Assembly (NCBI GenBank): GCA_002746605.1
Contig: PDPT01000037.1
Span: 1 to 64,000, forward strand
Length of the DNA: 64,000 bases
Source of the DNA: Ignavibacteriota bacterium
Lineage (GTDB): Bacteria; Bacteroidota; Ignavibacteria; Ignavibacteriales; Melioribacteraceae
Reading direction: 5' to 3'
Of this stretch, positions 44,227 to 52,792 are shown piece by piece; the first letter of the stretch is position 1, and the number at the start of each line of letters is the position of its first letter. The translations under genes and the position numbers were made by a program. The notes below the pieces were generated by a model. The model did no database searches and was not told the DNA's origin. It saw only the letters and a list, made by a program, of their open reading frames with translations.

Positions 44227-45360
44227 TTATTTTATGGCTTGTTTAATATCTGCAATCAAATCTTCAACATCTTCTATTCCTACGGAAATACGAATTAGTG
44301 AATCGGTTATACCGCATTCCAATCTTCTTTTTTTAGAATAAGATGCGTGCGACATAGTTGCAGGATGAGAAATTAAGGTTTCAACACCTCCCAGACTTTC
44401 GGCAAGTGTAAAAAGTTTTGTTTTACTTATAAATTTTTTTGCAGTTTTTAGATTCGTAAAATCTACTGTTACAACTCCACCGAATCCTCTCATTTGTTTT
44501 TTGGCAAGTTTATGTTGAGCATGTGCTTTAAGTCCGGGATAATAAACTCTCTTAACATACTGCTGCTTCTCTAAAAACTCTGCAATCTTTAGTGCATTTT
44601 CATTATGTTGTTTCATTCTTAAAGATAAAGTTTTTGTAGAACGTAAAATAAGCCAGCAATCAAACGGTGAAGGAATAGCTCCGATTGCTTTTTGAAAAAA
44701 TTTAATTTTATTTTTTAATTCATCATCATTTACAATTACAATTCCGCTTATAATATCACTGTGCCCTCCAAGATATTTAGATGAACTGTGTACGACAATA
44801 TCAGCACCAAGCTCAAGCGGATTCTGAAAATATGGACTCATAAATGTATTATCTACTACTGCAATTAAATTATTTTTTTTAGCAAAACTCGAAACTGCTT
44901 TAATATCAGTTAAACTTAAAGTAGGATTTGTAGGAGTTTCCACATAAATCATTTTAGTATTTTTTTTAAGCGCGGATTTCAATTGAACAATTTCATTAGT
45001 ATTTACCCAAGTAAACTCGATTCCGTTTTCACTAAAAATATCTTGAAACAACCTGTAAGAACCACCATAAAGATTTTCAGTAGCAATTACATGTTCACCG
45101 GATTTAACTAAACTTAAAACAGAATGAATAGCAGCTATTCCTGAACCAAAAGCAATTCCGTATTTTCCTTTTTCGAGAACCGCAATATTTTTTTCCATTG
45201 ATTCTCTTGTAAGGTTATTTACTCTGGAATAATCATAACCTTTATTTTTGCCTAACTCTTCTTGAGCATAGGTTGATGTCATTTGAATTGCTGTTACAAC
45301 AGCTCCTGTTCCTTCATCGGGTTTTTGTCCCGCATGTATTGCGTCTGTTGAAAATCCCAT
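44227..45360 (-). CDS. Cystathionine gamma-synthase/beta-lyase-type PLP enzyme
   Basis: This 377-residue enzyme is a paralogue of the preceding entry: GFSTDAIHAGQKPDEGTGAV at the start, GSGIAAIHSVL, YVETPTNPTLSLTDI, VVDNTFMSPYFQNPLELGAD and the lysine motif HSSSKYLGGHSDIISG. Its compact form is that of cystathionine gamma-synthase or gamma-lyase (MetB/MetC/CTH). With its neighbour it could cover two steps of methionine-cysteine exchange. The gap to the neighbour is 104 bases. Confidence 0.88.
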   Translation of the reverse strand: MGFSTDAIHAGQKPDEGTGAVVTAIQMTSTYAQEELGKNKGYDYSRVNNLTRESMEKNIAVLEKGKYGIAFGSGIAAIHSVLSLVKSGEHVIATENLYGGSYRLFQDIFSENGIEFTWVNTNEIVQLKSALKKNTKMIYVETPTNPTLSLTDIKAVSSFAKKNNLIAVVDNTFMSPYFQNPLELGADIVVHSSSKYLGGHSDIISGIVIVNDDELKNKIKFFQKAIGAIPSPFDCWLILRSTKTLSLRMKQHNENALKIAEFLEKQQYVKRVYYPGLKAHAQHKLAKKQMRGFGGVVTVDFTNLKTAKKFISKTKLFTLAESLGGVETLISHPATMSHASYSKKRRLECGITDSLIRISVGIEDVEDLIADIKQAIK

Positions 45361-45418
45361 AATAAAAATTTGCTTTAATAATTATTTTTTAATTAGTTAA
45401 TTTATTTTCTTTAATTTT

Positions 45419-46321
45419 TCAAATTAAACTGTAGCCTCGTAAAAAACTTTCAGCATCCATTCTTTTTCTACCTTCAGGTTGAATTTCTAATATTTGCAAA
45501 GCAGTTGTTGTTGTACCGAGAAATATTTCAAACTTTGTTTGTTTAATTTCTGATGGTTTTAATTTTAATGTATCTGAAATTTTTGTTGAATATATTTTGT
45601 ATTGTTTATCATTATGGATAAAAAAAGCTGCAGGATAAGGTGATAATCCTCTCACCAAATTATGAATTTCTTCAGCCGTTTTATTCCAATTAATTAAACA
45701 TGTTTCTTTTGTTATTTTTGGTGCCGGTGTTGCAAGTGCGTTATTCTGTTCAGTAAGTTCGTAGTTTTCTATTTCAATCAAATTTACCGTTTCCAAAACA
45801 AGCTCGGCTCCAAGTAAACTCATCTTATCGTGTAGAGTTCCCAAATTATCCGAATCTTCAATTTCAATTTTTCTACTGTGAATAATATTTCCCGTATCAA
45901 CTTTTTTCTTTAAGAAGAATGTTGTAACTCCGGTTTCTTTTTCTCCATTAATAATTGCCCATTGAATTGGAGCTGCTCCTCTGTACTTAGGAAGCAAGGA
46001 GCCATGCAAATTGAAAGCTCCCTTAGGAGGTATCGTAAAAATATTTTCAGGTAAAATTCTAAAAGCTAATATTACAAATAAATCAGCGTTTAAAGATTTT
46101 AACTCTTTTTCAAATTCAACTGCTTTTAACTTTTGCGGAGTAAGAACAGAAATTTCATTTTCTAGAGCGAACTGTTTTACAGGAGTAACAGAAACTTTTC
46201 GTCCTCTCCCCCTTTCCTTATCAGGTGCTGTAACAACTGCAACCACATCGTGTTTGCTTTCGTGTAATGCTTTTAGTGTAGGTATTGCAAATTCAGGTGT
46301 GCCGAAAAAAACTATTTTCAT
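45419..46321 (-). CDS. fmt: Methionyl-tRNA formyltransferase
   Basis: Fmt formylates initiator Met-tRNA with 10-formyltetrahydrofolate. The 300-residue protein has MKIVFFGTPEFAIPTL, the NLHGSLLPKYRGAAPIQW block with the catalytic Asn and His, KKKVDTGNI, and the C-terminal OB-like domain with WNKTAEEIHNLVRGLSPYPAA. It starts two bases after def, the usual def-fmt pair. Confidence 0.97.
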   Translation of the reverse strand: MKIVFFGTPEFAIPTLKALHESKHDVVAVVTAPDKERGRGRKVSVTPVKQFALENEISVLTPQKLKAVEFEKELKSLNADLFVILAFRILPENIFTIPPKGAFNLHGSLLPKYRGAAPIQWAIINGEKETGVTTFFLKKKVDTGNIIHSRKIEIEDSDNLGTLHDKMSLLGAELVLETVNLIEIENYELTEQNNALATPAPKITKETCLINWNKTAEEIHNLVRGLSPYPAAFFIHNDKQYKIYSTKISDTLKLKPSEIKQTKFEIFLGTTTTALQILEIQPEGRKRMDAESFLRGYSLI

Positions 46322-46323
46322 AG

Positions 46324-46875
46324 CTACACTAATTTTTCGGTTATCGGATAATTACAATCAATTTCTCTATTAGAGATTTGAACTAACAACTTACTCATTT
46401 TCTTTTTTTCTTTTTCAGAAATATGATCGGGTATCATTTTGCCTATTAGATGGTCGTATTCATGTAAAATAACTCTGGCAAAAAGTCCGTCTGCTTCAAG
46501 TTCTTCTTCTTGTTCAGCAGGACTTAAATATTTAACTCTTATACTTTCAGGTCTTTCAATATCCACACGATACTCAGGCAAACTTAAGCAGCCTTCTTCC
46601 ATAATTATTGTTTCGTTTGAACGGTTAATAATTTTAGGATTAATCATCACAATAGGTTTTATATGTTCGCAATCTTCAACAGGTGAAACATCAATTACAA
46701 AAATTTGTTTATTTAACCCTATTTGATTTCCGGCTAAACCTATTCCGTTTGCATTACGCATTGTTCCAAACATATCTTGAATTAACTCAATAATTTCATC
46801 ATCAATTTGAGGTATTGGTTTAGCTTTTTGTCTTAAGATTCTATCGCCATAAATATTAATTGGTAAAAGTGCCAT
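46324..46875 (-). CDS. def: Peptide deformylase
   Basis: Def removes the formyl group from nascent proteins. The 183-residue metalloenzyme has GIGLAGNQIG (Q motif), EEGCLSLPEYR with metal Cys, and ILHEYDHLIG with the HExxH metal His pair and Glu. Its position directly before fmt in one transcript matches the reactions, since Fmt adds the formyl that Def removes. Confidence 0.97.
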   Translation of the reverse strand: MALLPINIYGDRILRQKAKPIPQIDDEIIELIQDMFGTMRNANGIGLAGNQIGLNKQIFVIDVSPVEDCEHIKPIVMINPKIINRSNETIIMEEGCLSLPEYRVDIERPESIRVKYLSPAEQEEELEADGLFARVILHEYDHLIGKMIPDHISEKEKKKMSKLLVQISNREIDCNYPITEKLV

Positions 46876-47442
46876 TTGTTTCCGGTTTTATTTTAATCAT
46901 AATAGTAAAAATAATGAAGAGTTTATCAAGAAAAAAGGTGAACATAAAGAAACATTCCACAGCTAATTTTTGGAAATCTCTGAAAGAACTCAAAATTTTG
47001 TAATTTCATGCTCGTTCTAAAATCTAAAAAGTGAGATGCCGAGCTAAATACAGAATGGCATTTATTTCAATTTTTAACACAAACTGATTTTTCAAAGTTT
47101 CCTCTTGATAACTAATTCAGGTATAAATAATTCTCTCTAAACTTTTTTGCAGTTTACTTAAAAATTTACTATTTTATTTCAAATAAAATAAGTCGTATTT
47201 AATTATTAAAAAGTTTTAAAATCTGTAGAGTATTCAATATTATCAGTATTAAAATGTATTTCGAATAATAATAGGATTTGAGGAATAAGCAAAAAAAATT
47301 TCTGATGATTTGAATATCCCTTGTAACTTACTTTCGAATTTACTTCAAAAATTGGTAAAAAATTATAAAGATTGAAGCAAAATAAATAAAATGTTCGAAA
47401 TCAATTACACTAAATATGAATTAAAAAATTAATGGTAAAAAA
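46876..47442. other. 567-base gene-free region
   Basis: This is the longest gap in the window, between divergent def and the small-protein/IscA/SOD unit. No reading frame of coding character was seen on either strand. It holds a degraded repeat (47003-47062) and otherwise AT-rich sequence that must include the promoters for both directions. Confidence 0.55.
47003..47062. repeat. Degraded palindromic repeat (GAGATGCCGA... core)
   Basis: TTTCATGCTCGTTC, then a GTGAGATGCCGAGCT segment, then AATGGCATTTAT; ATGCC (47036-47040) and GGCAT (47057-47061) are inverted arms. This resembles, from memory, the TCATGCTGAA...CAGCATCTC repeat found between genes in Bacteroidetes and Chlorobi. The copy is diverged. 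Confidence 0.35.
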
Positions 47443-47730
47443 ATGAATCATCTAAATCATTTATTAGAAAACAAAAAAGTTTTTTTCAATTTTATGAATG
47501 AAAACTATACTATTTTTCAAAATTCCAACTTGTTTTTTAGAGATATTCAGTATGCAGTTATCAGTTATTTTGAAATGAAAGAAAAACCAATAAAATACGC
47601 GCAAGCTGAAGTAGTTACGACCAATTTCATTGATAAATTAGTTAAGACAAATGAATTAACCGAAATAAATAAAAGGACTTACAAAATTAATTTCGAGTTA
47701 GGATTAACAAAAAACACAATAGAAATTTAA
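47443..47730 (+). CDS. 95-residue hypothetical protein upstream of IscA
   Basis: This small protein has no signal peptide, cysteines or membrane helix. It is charged and mostly helical, and ends with a KRTYKINFELGL strand pattern; the middle RDIQYAVISYFEMKEKP-IKYAQAEVVTTNFIDKL may form a small winged-helix-like or helical domain. It ends 11 bases before the IscA-type gene, with that gene's AAGGAG site in between, so the two are probably one transcript. Coding is supported by position and composition, not by a known family. Confidence 0.6.
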   Translation: MNHLNHLLENKKVFFNFMNENYTIFQNSNLFFRDIQYAVISYFEMKEKPIKYAQAEVVTTNFIDKLVKTNELTEINKRTYKINFELGLTKNTIEI

Positions 47731-47741
47731 GGAGTTGAAAA

Positions 47742-48098
47742 ATGAATAATAAAACCATTGACCCAAACTCTACTATTACAATTACGGAAGAAGCATTAAA
47801 ACAAGTTAAACAAGTTATGACTGAAAACAACATACCGAAAGATTACGCTTTAAGGATAATCGTTCGAAGTGGAGGCTGCTCTGGTCTTAGGTACAATTTG
47901 GGATTTGACGGAGAAGAAAGAGACGGTGATACGATTTTTAATGATAAGGATTTAAAAATTGTTGTTGACGGAAAAAGTTTGTTTCACTTGATGGGAACAG
48001 AATTAGATTACGGTGATGGACCGTATGGAAAAAATTTTATTTTTAATAATCCGAATGCAACTGACACTTGTGACTGCGGTGCTTCGTTTGGAGCTTAA
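47742..48098 (+). CDS. IscA/ErpA/SufA-type iron-sulfur cluster protein
   Basis: A-type carriers deliver Fe-S clusters to apo-proteins. The 118-residue protein has [13 protein letters not shown], the first conserved Cys in [14 protein letters not shown], and the Cys pair near the C-terminus in [10 protein letters not shown]. Whether it is IscA, ErpA or SufA cannot be told from sequence alone. An AAGGAG site precedes its start, and it lies two bases before the SOD gene's first start codon. Confidence 0.93.
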   Translation: MNNKTIDPNSTITITEEALKQVKQVMTENNIPKDYALRIIVRSGGCSGLRYNLGFDGEERDGDTIFNDKDLKIVVDGKSLFHLMGTELDYGDGPYGKNFIFNNPNATDTCDCGASFGA

Positions 48099-48100
48099 TT

Positions 48101-48811
48101 ATGAATAGAAGAAAATTTATTTTTTCATTGGGAACAATCCCTATTTGGGCTAATATCTCTAAATTTAATATACTTAATAACAAAACTAAGAGGAGTAATA
48201 AAATGAGTAAATTTGAATTACCTGCACTGCCATATGCTTTCAATGCTTTAGAACCACACATTGATGCAAAAACAATGGAAATTCACCATGGAAAACACCA
48301 CGGTGGATACACCAGCAAACTTAATGCGGCTATTGAAGGCACAGAGCTTGAAGGGAAATCAATTGAAGACTTAATGGCTAATGTTTCTTCACATTCGGCA
48401 GCCGTTAGAAATAATGGAGGCGGTTTTTATAATCATTCATTATTTTGGACGGTAATGGGTCCTAATAAAGGCGGAGCACCTTCCGGTGAATTAGCTGAAG
48501 CAATTAATTCGGATTTTGGCTCTTTTGATAAGTTTAAAGAAGAGTTTGCCAATGCTGCGGCTACACGCTTTGGATCAGGCTGGGCTTGGTTAATTGTTGC
48601 CGATGGAAAGTTAAAAGTAACTTCTACACCAAACCAAGATAATCCTTTGATGGATGTTGCAGAAGTAAAAGGAACACCAATATTAGGGTTAGATGTTTGG
48701 GAGCACGCTTATTATTTGAACTATCAAAACAGAAGACCCGATTATATATCAGCATTTTGGAATGTTGTTAATTGGGATGCCGTTGCAGAAAATTACAGCA
48801 AAGCAAAATAG
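48101..48811 (+). CDS. sodA: Superoxide dismutase (Mn/Fe family) with optional Tat-like N-terminus
   Basis: This gene encodes an iron/manganese superoxide dismutase, which turns superoxide into peroxide and oxygen. Metal ligands are His in [11 protein letters not shown], His in YNHSLFW, and Asp-His in [18 protein letters not shown] marks the Mn-type Gln position. Two starts are possible. The ATG at 48101 (GGAG seven bases away) adds [11 protein letters not shown], a twin-arginine signal-like N-terminus of 34 residues; the ATG at 48203 has a better AGGAG site and gives the ordinary 202-residue cytosolic enzyme. Either or both may be used. Confidence 0.93.
   Translation: MNRRKFIFSLGTIPIWANISKFNILNNKTKRSNKMSKFELPALPYAFNALEPHIDAKTMEIHHGKHHGGYTSKLNAAIEGTELEGKSIEDLMANVSSHSAAVRNNGGGFYNHSLFWTVMGPNKGGAPSGELAEAINSDFGSFDKFKEEFANAAATRFGSGWAWLIVADGKLKVTSTPNQDNPLMDVAEVKGTPILGLDVWEHAYYLNYQNRRPDYISAFWNVVNWDAVAENYSKAK
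48191..48195 (+). promoter_or_regulatory. Internal ribosome site for cytosolic SOD
   Basis: AGGAG is seven bases before the in-frame ATG at 48203, which starts [13 protein letters not shown], the normal N-terminus of this family. It competes with the GGAG at 48090-48093 that serves the longer form. Confidence 0.75.
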
Positions 48812-48836
48812 TTGTTTTAATTTTTTTACTAAATAT

Positions 48837-48868
48837 AAACCGTAGTTAAATTACTACGGTTTTTTTTT
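48837..48868 (+). terminator. Intrinsic terminator after SOD
   Basis: A 10-bp stem (AAACCGTAGT with ACTACGGTTT) around a six-base loop (TAAATT) is followed by a run of T. It ends the small-protein/IscA/SOD transcript 26 bases after the stop. Confidence 0.92.
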
Positions 48869-48915
48869 ATTTTTACTAGCTTAATCCATTGTCATACATG
48901 CTCTCTTCCAATTTA

Positions 48916-49683
48916 TTATTTTTTACTAATTATCTCTATCATTTTGTTATGAATATTACCATTGGTGGCGAGAAAACTATCAGAAAAAATACTTATGGGT
49001 TTATTAGTAAAATCAGTTACATTTCCTCCGGCTTCTTTGGTAATCAGAATTCCGGCACAAACATCCCAAGGACTTAAATTTGCTTCCCAAAAGCCATCAA
49101 AAACTCCCGAAGCGACATAACAAAAATCAATTGCAGCAGAACCGAGTCTTCTTACACCTCTTGCTTTGGAAATAATTTCACCAAAGATTTTTAATGCTTC
49201 AGCATACTCATCAATTTTATCATAAGCAAATCCCGTTACCAAAACACTTTTGGCAAGCTCGTTGTTACTATTTACAGCAATTTTTTTTCCGTTAGCAAAA
49301 CAACCCGAACCTAATTCCGCTGAATAAATAATATCACGCATTATATCATAAATTACTCCGGCAATTATTTCATTATTTTTTTGCAGACCAATGGAAACAG
49401 AAAAAATTGGTAATCCGTGTGCAAAATTGGTTGTACCGTCAAGCGGATCAATAACCCACGTAAATTCAGAACTTTTTTCTTCTCTCCCGCTCTCTTCTGC
49501 AATTATGGAATGATTAGGATATTTTTTTCTAACATAGTTAAGAATAACTTTTTCCGCAGCTTTATCAATATTAGTAACAATGTTTGAAACATCGGTTTTA
49601 AATTCTATTTCCAAATTTTTGCCAAAACCTTCTTTTATTATTTCTCCGGCTTCTTTGGCAATTTTAATTATTTCATTTATCAT
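48916..49683 (-). CDS. suhB: Inositol-1-monophosphatase family protein (SuhB-like)
   Basis: This 255-residue protein is a metal-dependent phosphatase of the IMPase/SuhB family. The metal motifs IIAEESG, WVIDPLDGTTNFAHG and SPWDVCAG with the family Asp are present. SuhB may dephosphorylate inositol phosphate and also binds RNA polymerase in E. coli. Single genes of this kind are housekeeping; it is alone here and diverges from lon. Confidence 0.9.
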   Translation of the reverse strand: MINEIIKIAKEAGEIIKEGFGKNLEIEFKTDVSNIVTNIDKAAEKVILNYVRKKYPNHSIIAEESGREEKSSEFTWVIDPLDGTTNFAHGLPIFSVSIGLQKNNEIIAGVIYDIMRDIIYSAELGSGCFANGKKIAVNSNNELAKSVLVTGFAYDKIDEYAEALKIFGEIISKARGVRRLGSAAIDFCYVASGVFDGFWEANLSPWDVCAGILITKEAGGNVTDFTNKPISIFSDSFLATNGNIHNKMIEIISKK

Positions 49684-49784
49684 ATATTTCCTGTTTTATT
49701 TTATTTAATGATATCTGCTCCAAAAAGCAAGCTATGTATTTTAACTTTCTTAGCAATTTGCAGTAAACTAAACCGTACTTTTAC

Positions 49785-49842
49785 TTGACTCAAGCAAAAT
49801 ACAAATGCAGAATAAACTTACTTATCTTGAATGCACTATAAT
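49785..49842 (+). promoter_or_regulatory. Possible promoter region for lon
   Basis: A TTGACT hexamer (49785-49790) and a perfect TATAAT (49837-49842) both occur before lon, but they are too far apart to form one promoter. TATAAT lacks a good -35 at 17 bases. No CIRCE heat-shock element was seen. Confidence 0.3.
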
Positions 49843-49894
49843 TATTACGTATTTTATTACATTAGTTTTTTAAAATTATTTAATTAAAACGTAT

Positions 49895-52297
49895 ATGGCA
49901 AAAAGAAAAAAAGAAAATGAAGACCCTTACGAAGTATTGGAAATTCCCAAAGAACTTCCCGTACTTCCATTAAGAGATAATATAATTTTTCCTTACATGA
50001 TTTTCCCCGTTCTTGTTGGAAGAGAACAATCAATAAGAGCAGCAAGTTACTCTCTCGATACTTCCAAATATATCTTTCTATCGGCACAGAAAAAGGCAAA
50101 CTTAGAAGACCCTAAACCGGAAGATATTTATGAAGAAGGTACAATTGCTAAAATAATTCAAATTTTGAAGCTGCCTAATGGTTTAATGAAAATCTTAGTT
50201 GATGGAGTTATACAAGGAAAAATAATAAAATATACAGATCGAAAAGAATTTTACGAAGCCGAAGTTGAAATAATTGTTCCTGAAAAGATTGACTCGCAAG
50301 AAATGAGTGCCTTAATAAGACAGCTTACAATTCGGTTTAAAGATTATGTAAAAAATAACCGCAATATTCCAGCCGAAGCACTAAGTGCTTACGAAAATAT
50401 TGATGAACCGGATAGAAAATTATTTTATGTTGCTGCAAATATAAATCAGTCAATTCAAGTAAAACAATCAATCTTGAAAAATGTTTCTTTCAAGGAACAA
50501 ATCTATCAAGTAATTAAACTCCTCAATTCTGAAGTTGACATATTAAAGGTTGAAAAAGAAATTGAATCTAAAGTTCAAGAAAATATTACAAAAACACAAA
50601 GAAAATTTATTATTCAAGAGCAAATAAGAATTTTACAAGACGAATTGGGTAAAGATGAAAGTGATAACGATGAATTTTCTAAATTAAATGAAAAGATTAA
50701 AAAAGCAAAAATGCCCCGAGCGGTGAAAGAAAAAGTCAATGAAGAAGTTAATAAACTGAGAAAAACACCGCCAAGCTCACCCGAATCAACAGTAATAAGA
50801 AATTATTTGGATTGGTTAATTGATGTACCGTGGCACAAAAAAACAAAAGATAACCTCAATATAGAAAACGTAAAAAAAATTCTCGATGAAGATCATTACG
50901 GACTTGATAAACCTAAAGATAGAATTATAGAGCATATAGCCGTACTGAATTTAGTTAAAGATATGAAAGGTCAAATTCTTTGTTTTGTTGGTCCGCCCGG
51001 AGTTGGTAAAACTTCACTCGGTAAATCAATAGCCAGAGCGTTAAATAGAAAATTTGCGAGAATTAGTTTAGGCGGCGTTCGCGATGAAGCTGAAATAAGA
51101 GGACATAGAAGAACTTACATTGGTTCCATGCCCGGAAAAATTATTCAATCAATGAAAAAAGCCGGAACTGTAAATCCTGTTCTACTCTTAGACGAGATTG
51201 ATAAAATGAGTATGGATTTTAGAGGCGATCCTTCATCTGCTATGCTGGAAGTTTTAGATCCAGAACAAAATCACAATTTTACGGATCATTATCTTGATGT
51301 TGAATATGATTTATCGAAAGTGTTTTTTATAACAACAGCAAATGTACGTTATAATATTCCGCTTCCTTTGCAAGATAGGATGGAAATAATTGAACTACCC
51401 GGCTATCTTGAACATGAAAAAATTGAAATAGCCAAAAGACACATAATTCCTAAACAGTTAAAAATACACGGACTCGAAAAACTAGGTGTTCAGATAGATG
51501 ATAAAGCAATTAATAAAATAATTATAGAATACACCAAAGAAGCAGGCGTAAGAAATCTTGAAAGAGAAATTTCTTCAGTTTTCCGAAAAACTGCTAAGGA
51601 TATTGTTGTTAACAGAGCTAAGAAAAATTATACGAAAAAAAATAATTTTATTGTTGATCAAAATAAAATTGAAAAATATCTTGGTGTACCAAGATTCAGA
51701 AAACAAAAATCTAAAAGAGAAGCAAAAGTCGGCAGCGTAACAGGATTGGCTTGGACAAGCGTTGGCGGTGATATTTTAAGTGTTGATGTAACTATTATGA
51801 CTGGAGCAAGTGGAAGATTTACACTTACCGGACAGCTTGGCAATGTAATGAAAGAATCCGCACAAGCAGCTTTAAGCTATTTACGCTCCAATGCAAAAGA
51901 AATAAACATTCCCGTAACTTTTTACAAAGGAAAAGAAATACATATTCATCTGCCCGAAGGAGCAATTCCAAAAGATGGTCCTTCTGCCGGCATTACTATG
52001 ACTATGGCAATGTATTCGGCAATTAGTAAAAAAGAAGCTCGAGGCGATGTTGCAATGACGGGCGAAATTACTCTGCGAGGAGAAGTTTTAGCAATTGGCG
52101 GACTTAATGAAAAGCTTCTTGCAGCAAAAAGAAACGGTATAAAAATCGTAGTTATTCCTAAAGATAACGAAAAGGATTTATCGGAAATTAAAGATGCAGT
52201 AAAAGAAGGATTAAAAATAATTCCCGTAGAAAATATTAAAGAAGTAATTCCAATTCTTTTTAAGAAGGAAAGAAAAAAGAGAGTCAATAAAAAATAA
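49895..52297 (+). CDS. lon: ATP-dependent protease Lon
   Basis: Lon unfolds and degrades damaged and regulatory proteins in the cytosol. The 800-residue protein has the N-terminal LAN domain (about residues 19-210), a coiled-coil linker, the AAA+ module with Walker A CFVGPPGVGKTSLG (about 369-382) and Walker B VLLLDEIDKM, and the C-terminal protease domain with the Ser-Lys dyad in DGPSAGITM and the following helix (GGLNEKLLAAKR). Length fits bacterial Lon (784-810). It overlaps the next gene by one base. Confidence 0.97.
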   Translation: MAKRKKENEDPYEVLEIPKELPVLPLRDNIIFPYMIFPVLVGREQSIRAASYSLDTSKYIFLSAQKKANLEDPKPEDIYEEGTIAKIIQILKLPNGLMKILVDGVIQGKIIKYTDRKEFYEAEVEIIVPEKIDSQEMSALIRQLTIRFKDYVKNNRNIPAEALSAYENIDEPDRKLFYVAANINQSIQVKQSILKNVSFKEQIYQVIKLLNSEVDILKVEKEIESKVQENITKTQRKFIIQEQIRILQDELGKDESDNDEFSKLNEKIKKAKMPRAVKEKVNEEVNKLRKTPPSSPESTVIRNYLDWLIDVPWHKKTKDNLNIENVKKILDEDHYGLDKPKDRIIEHIAVLNLVKDMKGQILCFVGPPGVGKTSLGKSIARALNRKFARISLGGVRDEAEIRGHRRTYIGSMPGKIIQSMKKAGTVNPVLLLDEIDKMSMDFRGDPSSAMLEVLDPEQNHNFTDHYLDVEYDLSKVFFITTANVRYNIPLPLQDRMEIIELPGYLEHEKIEIAKRHIIPKQLKIHGLEKLGVQIDDKAINKIIIEYTKEAGVRNLEREISSVFRKTAKDIVVNRAKKNYTKKNNFIVDQNKIEKYLGVPRFRKQKSKREAKVGSVTGLAWTSVGGDILSVDVTIMTGASGRFTLTGQLGNVMKESAQAALSYLRSNAKEINIPVTFYKGKEIHIHLPEGAIPKDGPSAGITMTMAMYSAISKKEARGDVAMTGEITLRGEVLAIGGLNEKLLAAKRNGIKIVVIPKDNEKDLSEIKDAVKEGLKIIPVENIKEVIPILFKKERKKRVNKK

Positions 52298-52791
52298 TGA
52301 CTTCTTTGGAGAAAAATCAAAATTACAATTTGCTAACAAAACAGATAGAAGTATTGCTCGATGCAAAGTTACCTTTGCTGACAAATCTTTCAAATTCTGT
52401 TGCAGCAATTAATCAGAGTTTTTCTCAAGTAAGTTGGGTAGGATTTTATCTCAGAAAAAATAATTATCTTTATCTTGGACCTTTTCAAGGAAATGTAGCC
52501 TGCACAAAAATTGAAATTGGCAAAGGAGTTTGTGGAACTTCCTTACTAAAAAAAGAAACAATAATTGTAGAAAATGTAAATCAATTTCCCGGACATATCG
52601 CATGCGATGTTGAATCTAAATCGGAAATTGTTATACCTATAATCAAGAATAATTATGTTTACGGAGTGCTTGATTTAGATAGTAAAGAGATTGGAACTTT
52701 TGATGAAACTGATAGAATTTGGTTGGAGAAGTTTTGTGATTCTTTAAAGAAAATAATTATTGAAGAAAAAATTAAAAATTTAACAGAGTAA
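52297..52791 (+). CDS. msrC: Free methionine-(R)-sulfoxide reductase (GAF domain)
   Basis: fRMsr reduces free Met-R-sulfoxide with catalytic cysteines in a GAF fold. The 164-residue protein has SWVGFYLRKNNYLYLGPFQG, GKGVCGTSL and PGHIACDVESKSEIVIPI; the three Cys at ACTKI, GVCGT and IACD are in the positions used for the catalytic disulfides. It overlaps lon by one base (TAATG) and precedes dnaX by one base, so the three make one unit. Confidence 0.9.
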   Translation: MTSLEKNQNYNLLTKQIEVLLDAKLPLLTNLSNSVAAINQSFSQVSWVGFYLRKNNYLYLGPFQGNVACTKIEIGKGVCGTSLLKKETIIVENVNQFPGHIACDVESKSEIVIPIIKNNYVYGVLDLDSKEIGTFDETDRIWLEKFCDSLKKIIIEEKIKNLTE

Positions 52792-52792
52792 T

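Noticed and set aside
49684..49894. CIRCE heat-shock operator before lon
   Set aside because: No TTAGCACTC-N9-GAGTGCTAA type inverted repeat was found.
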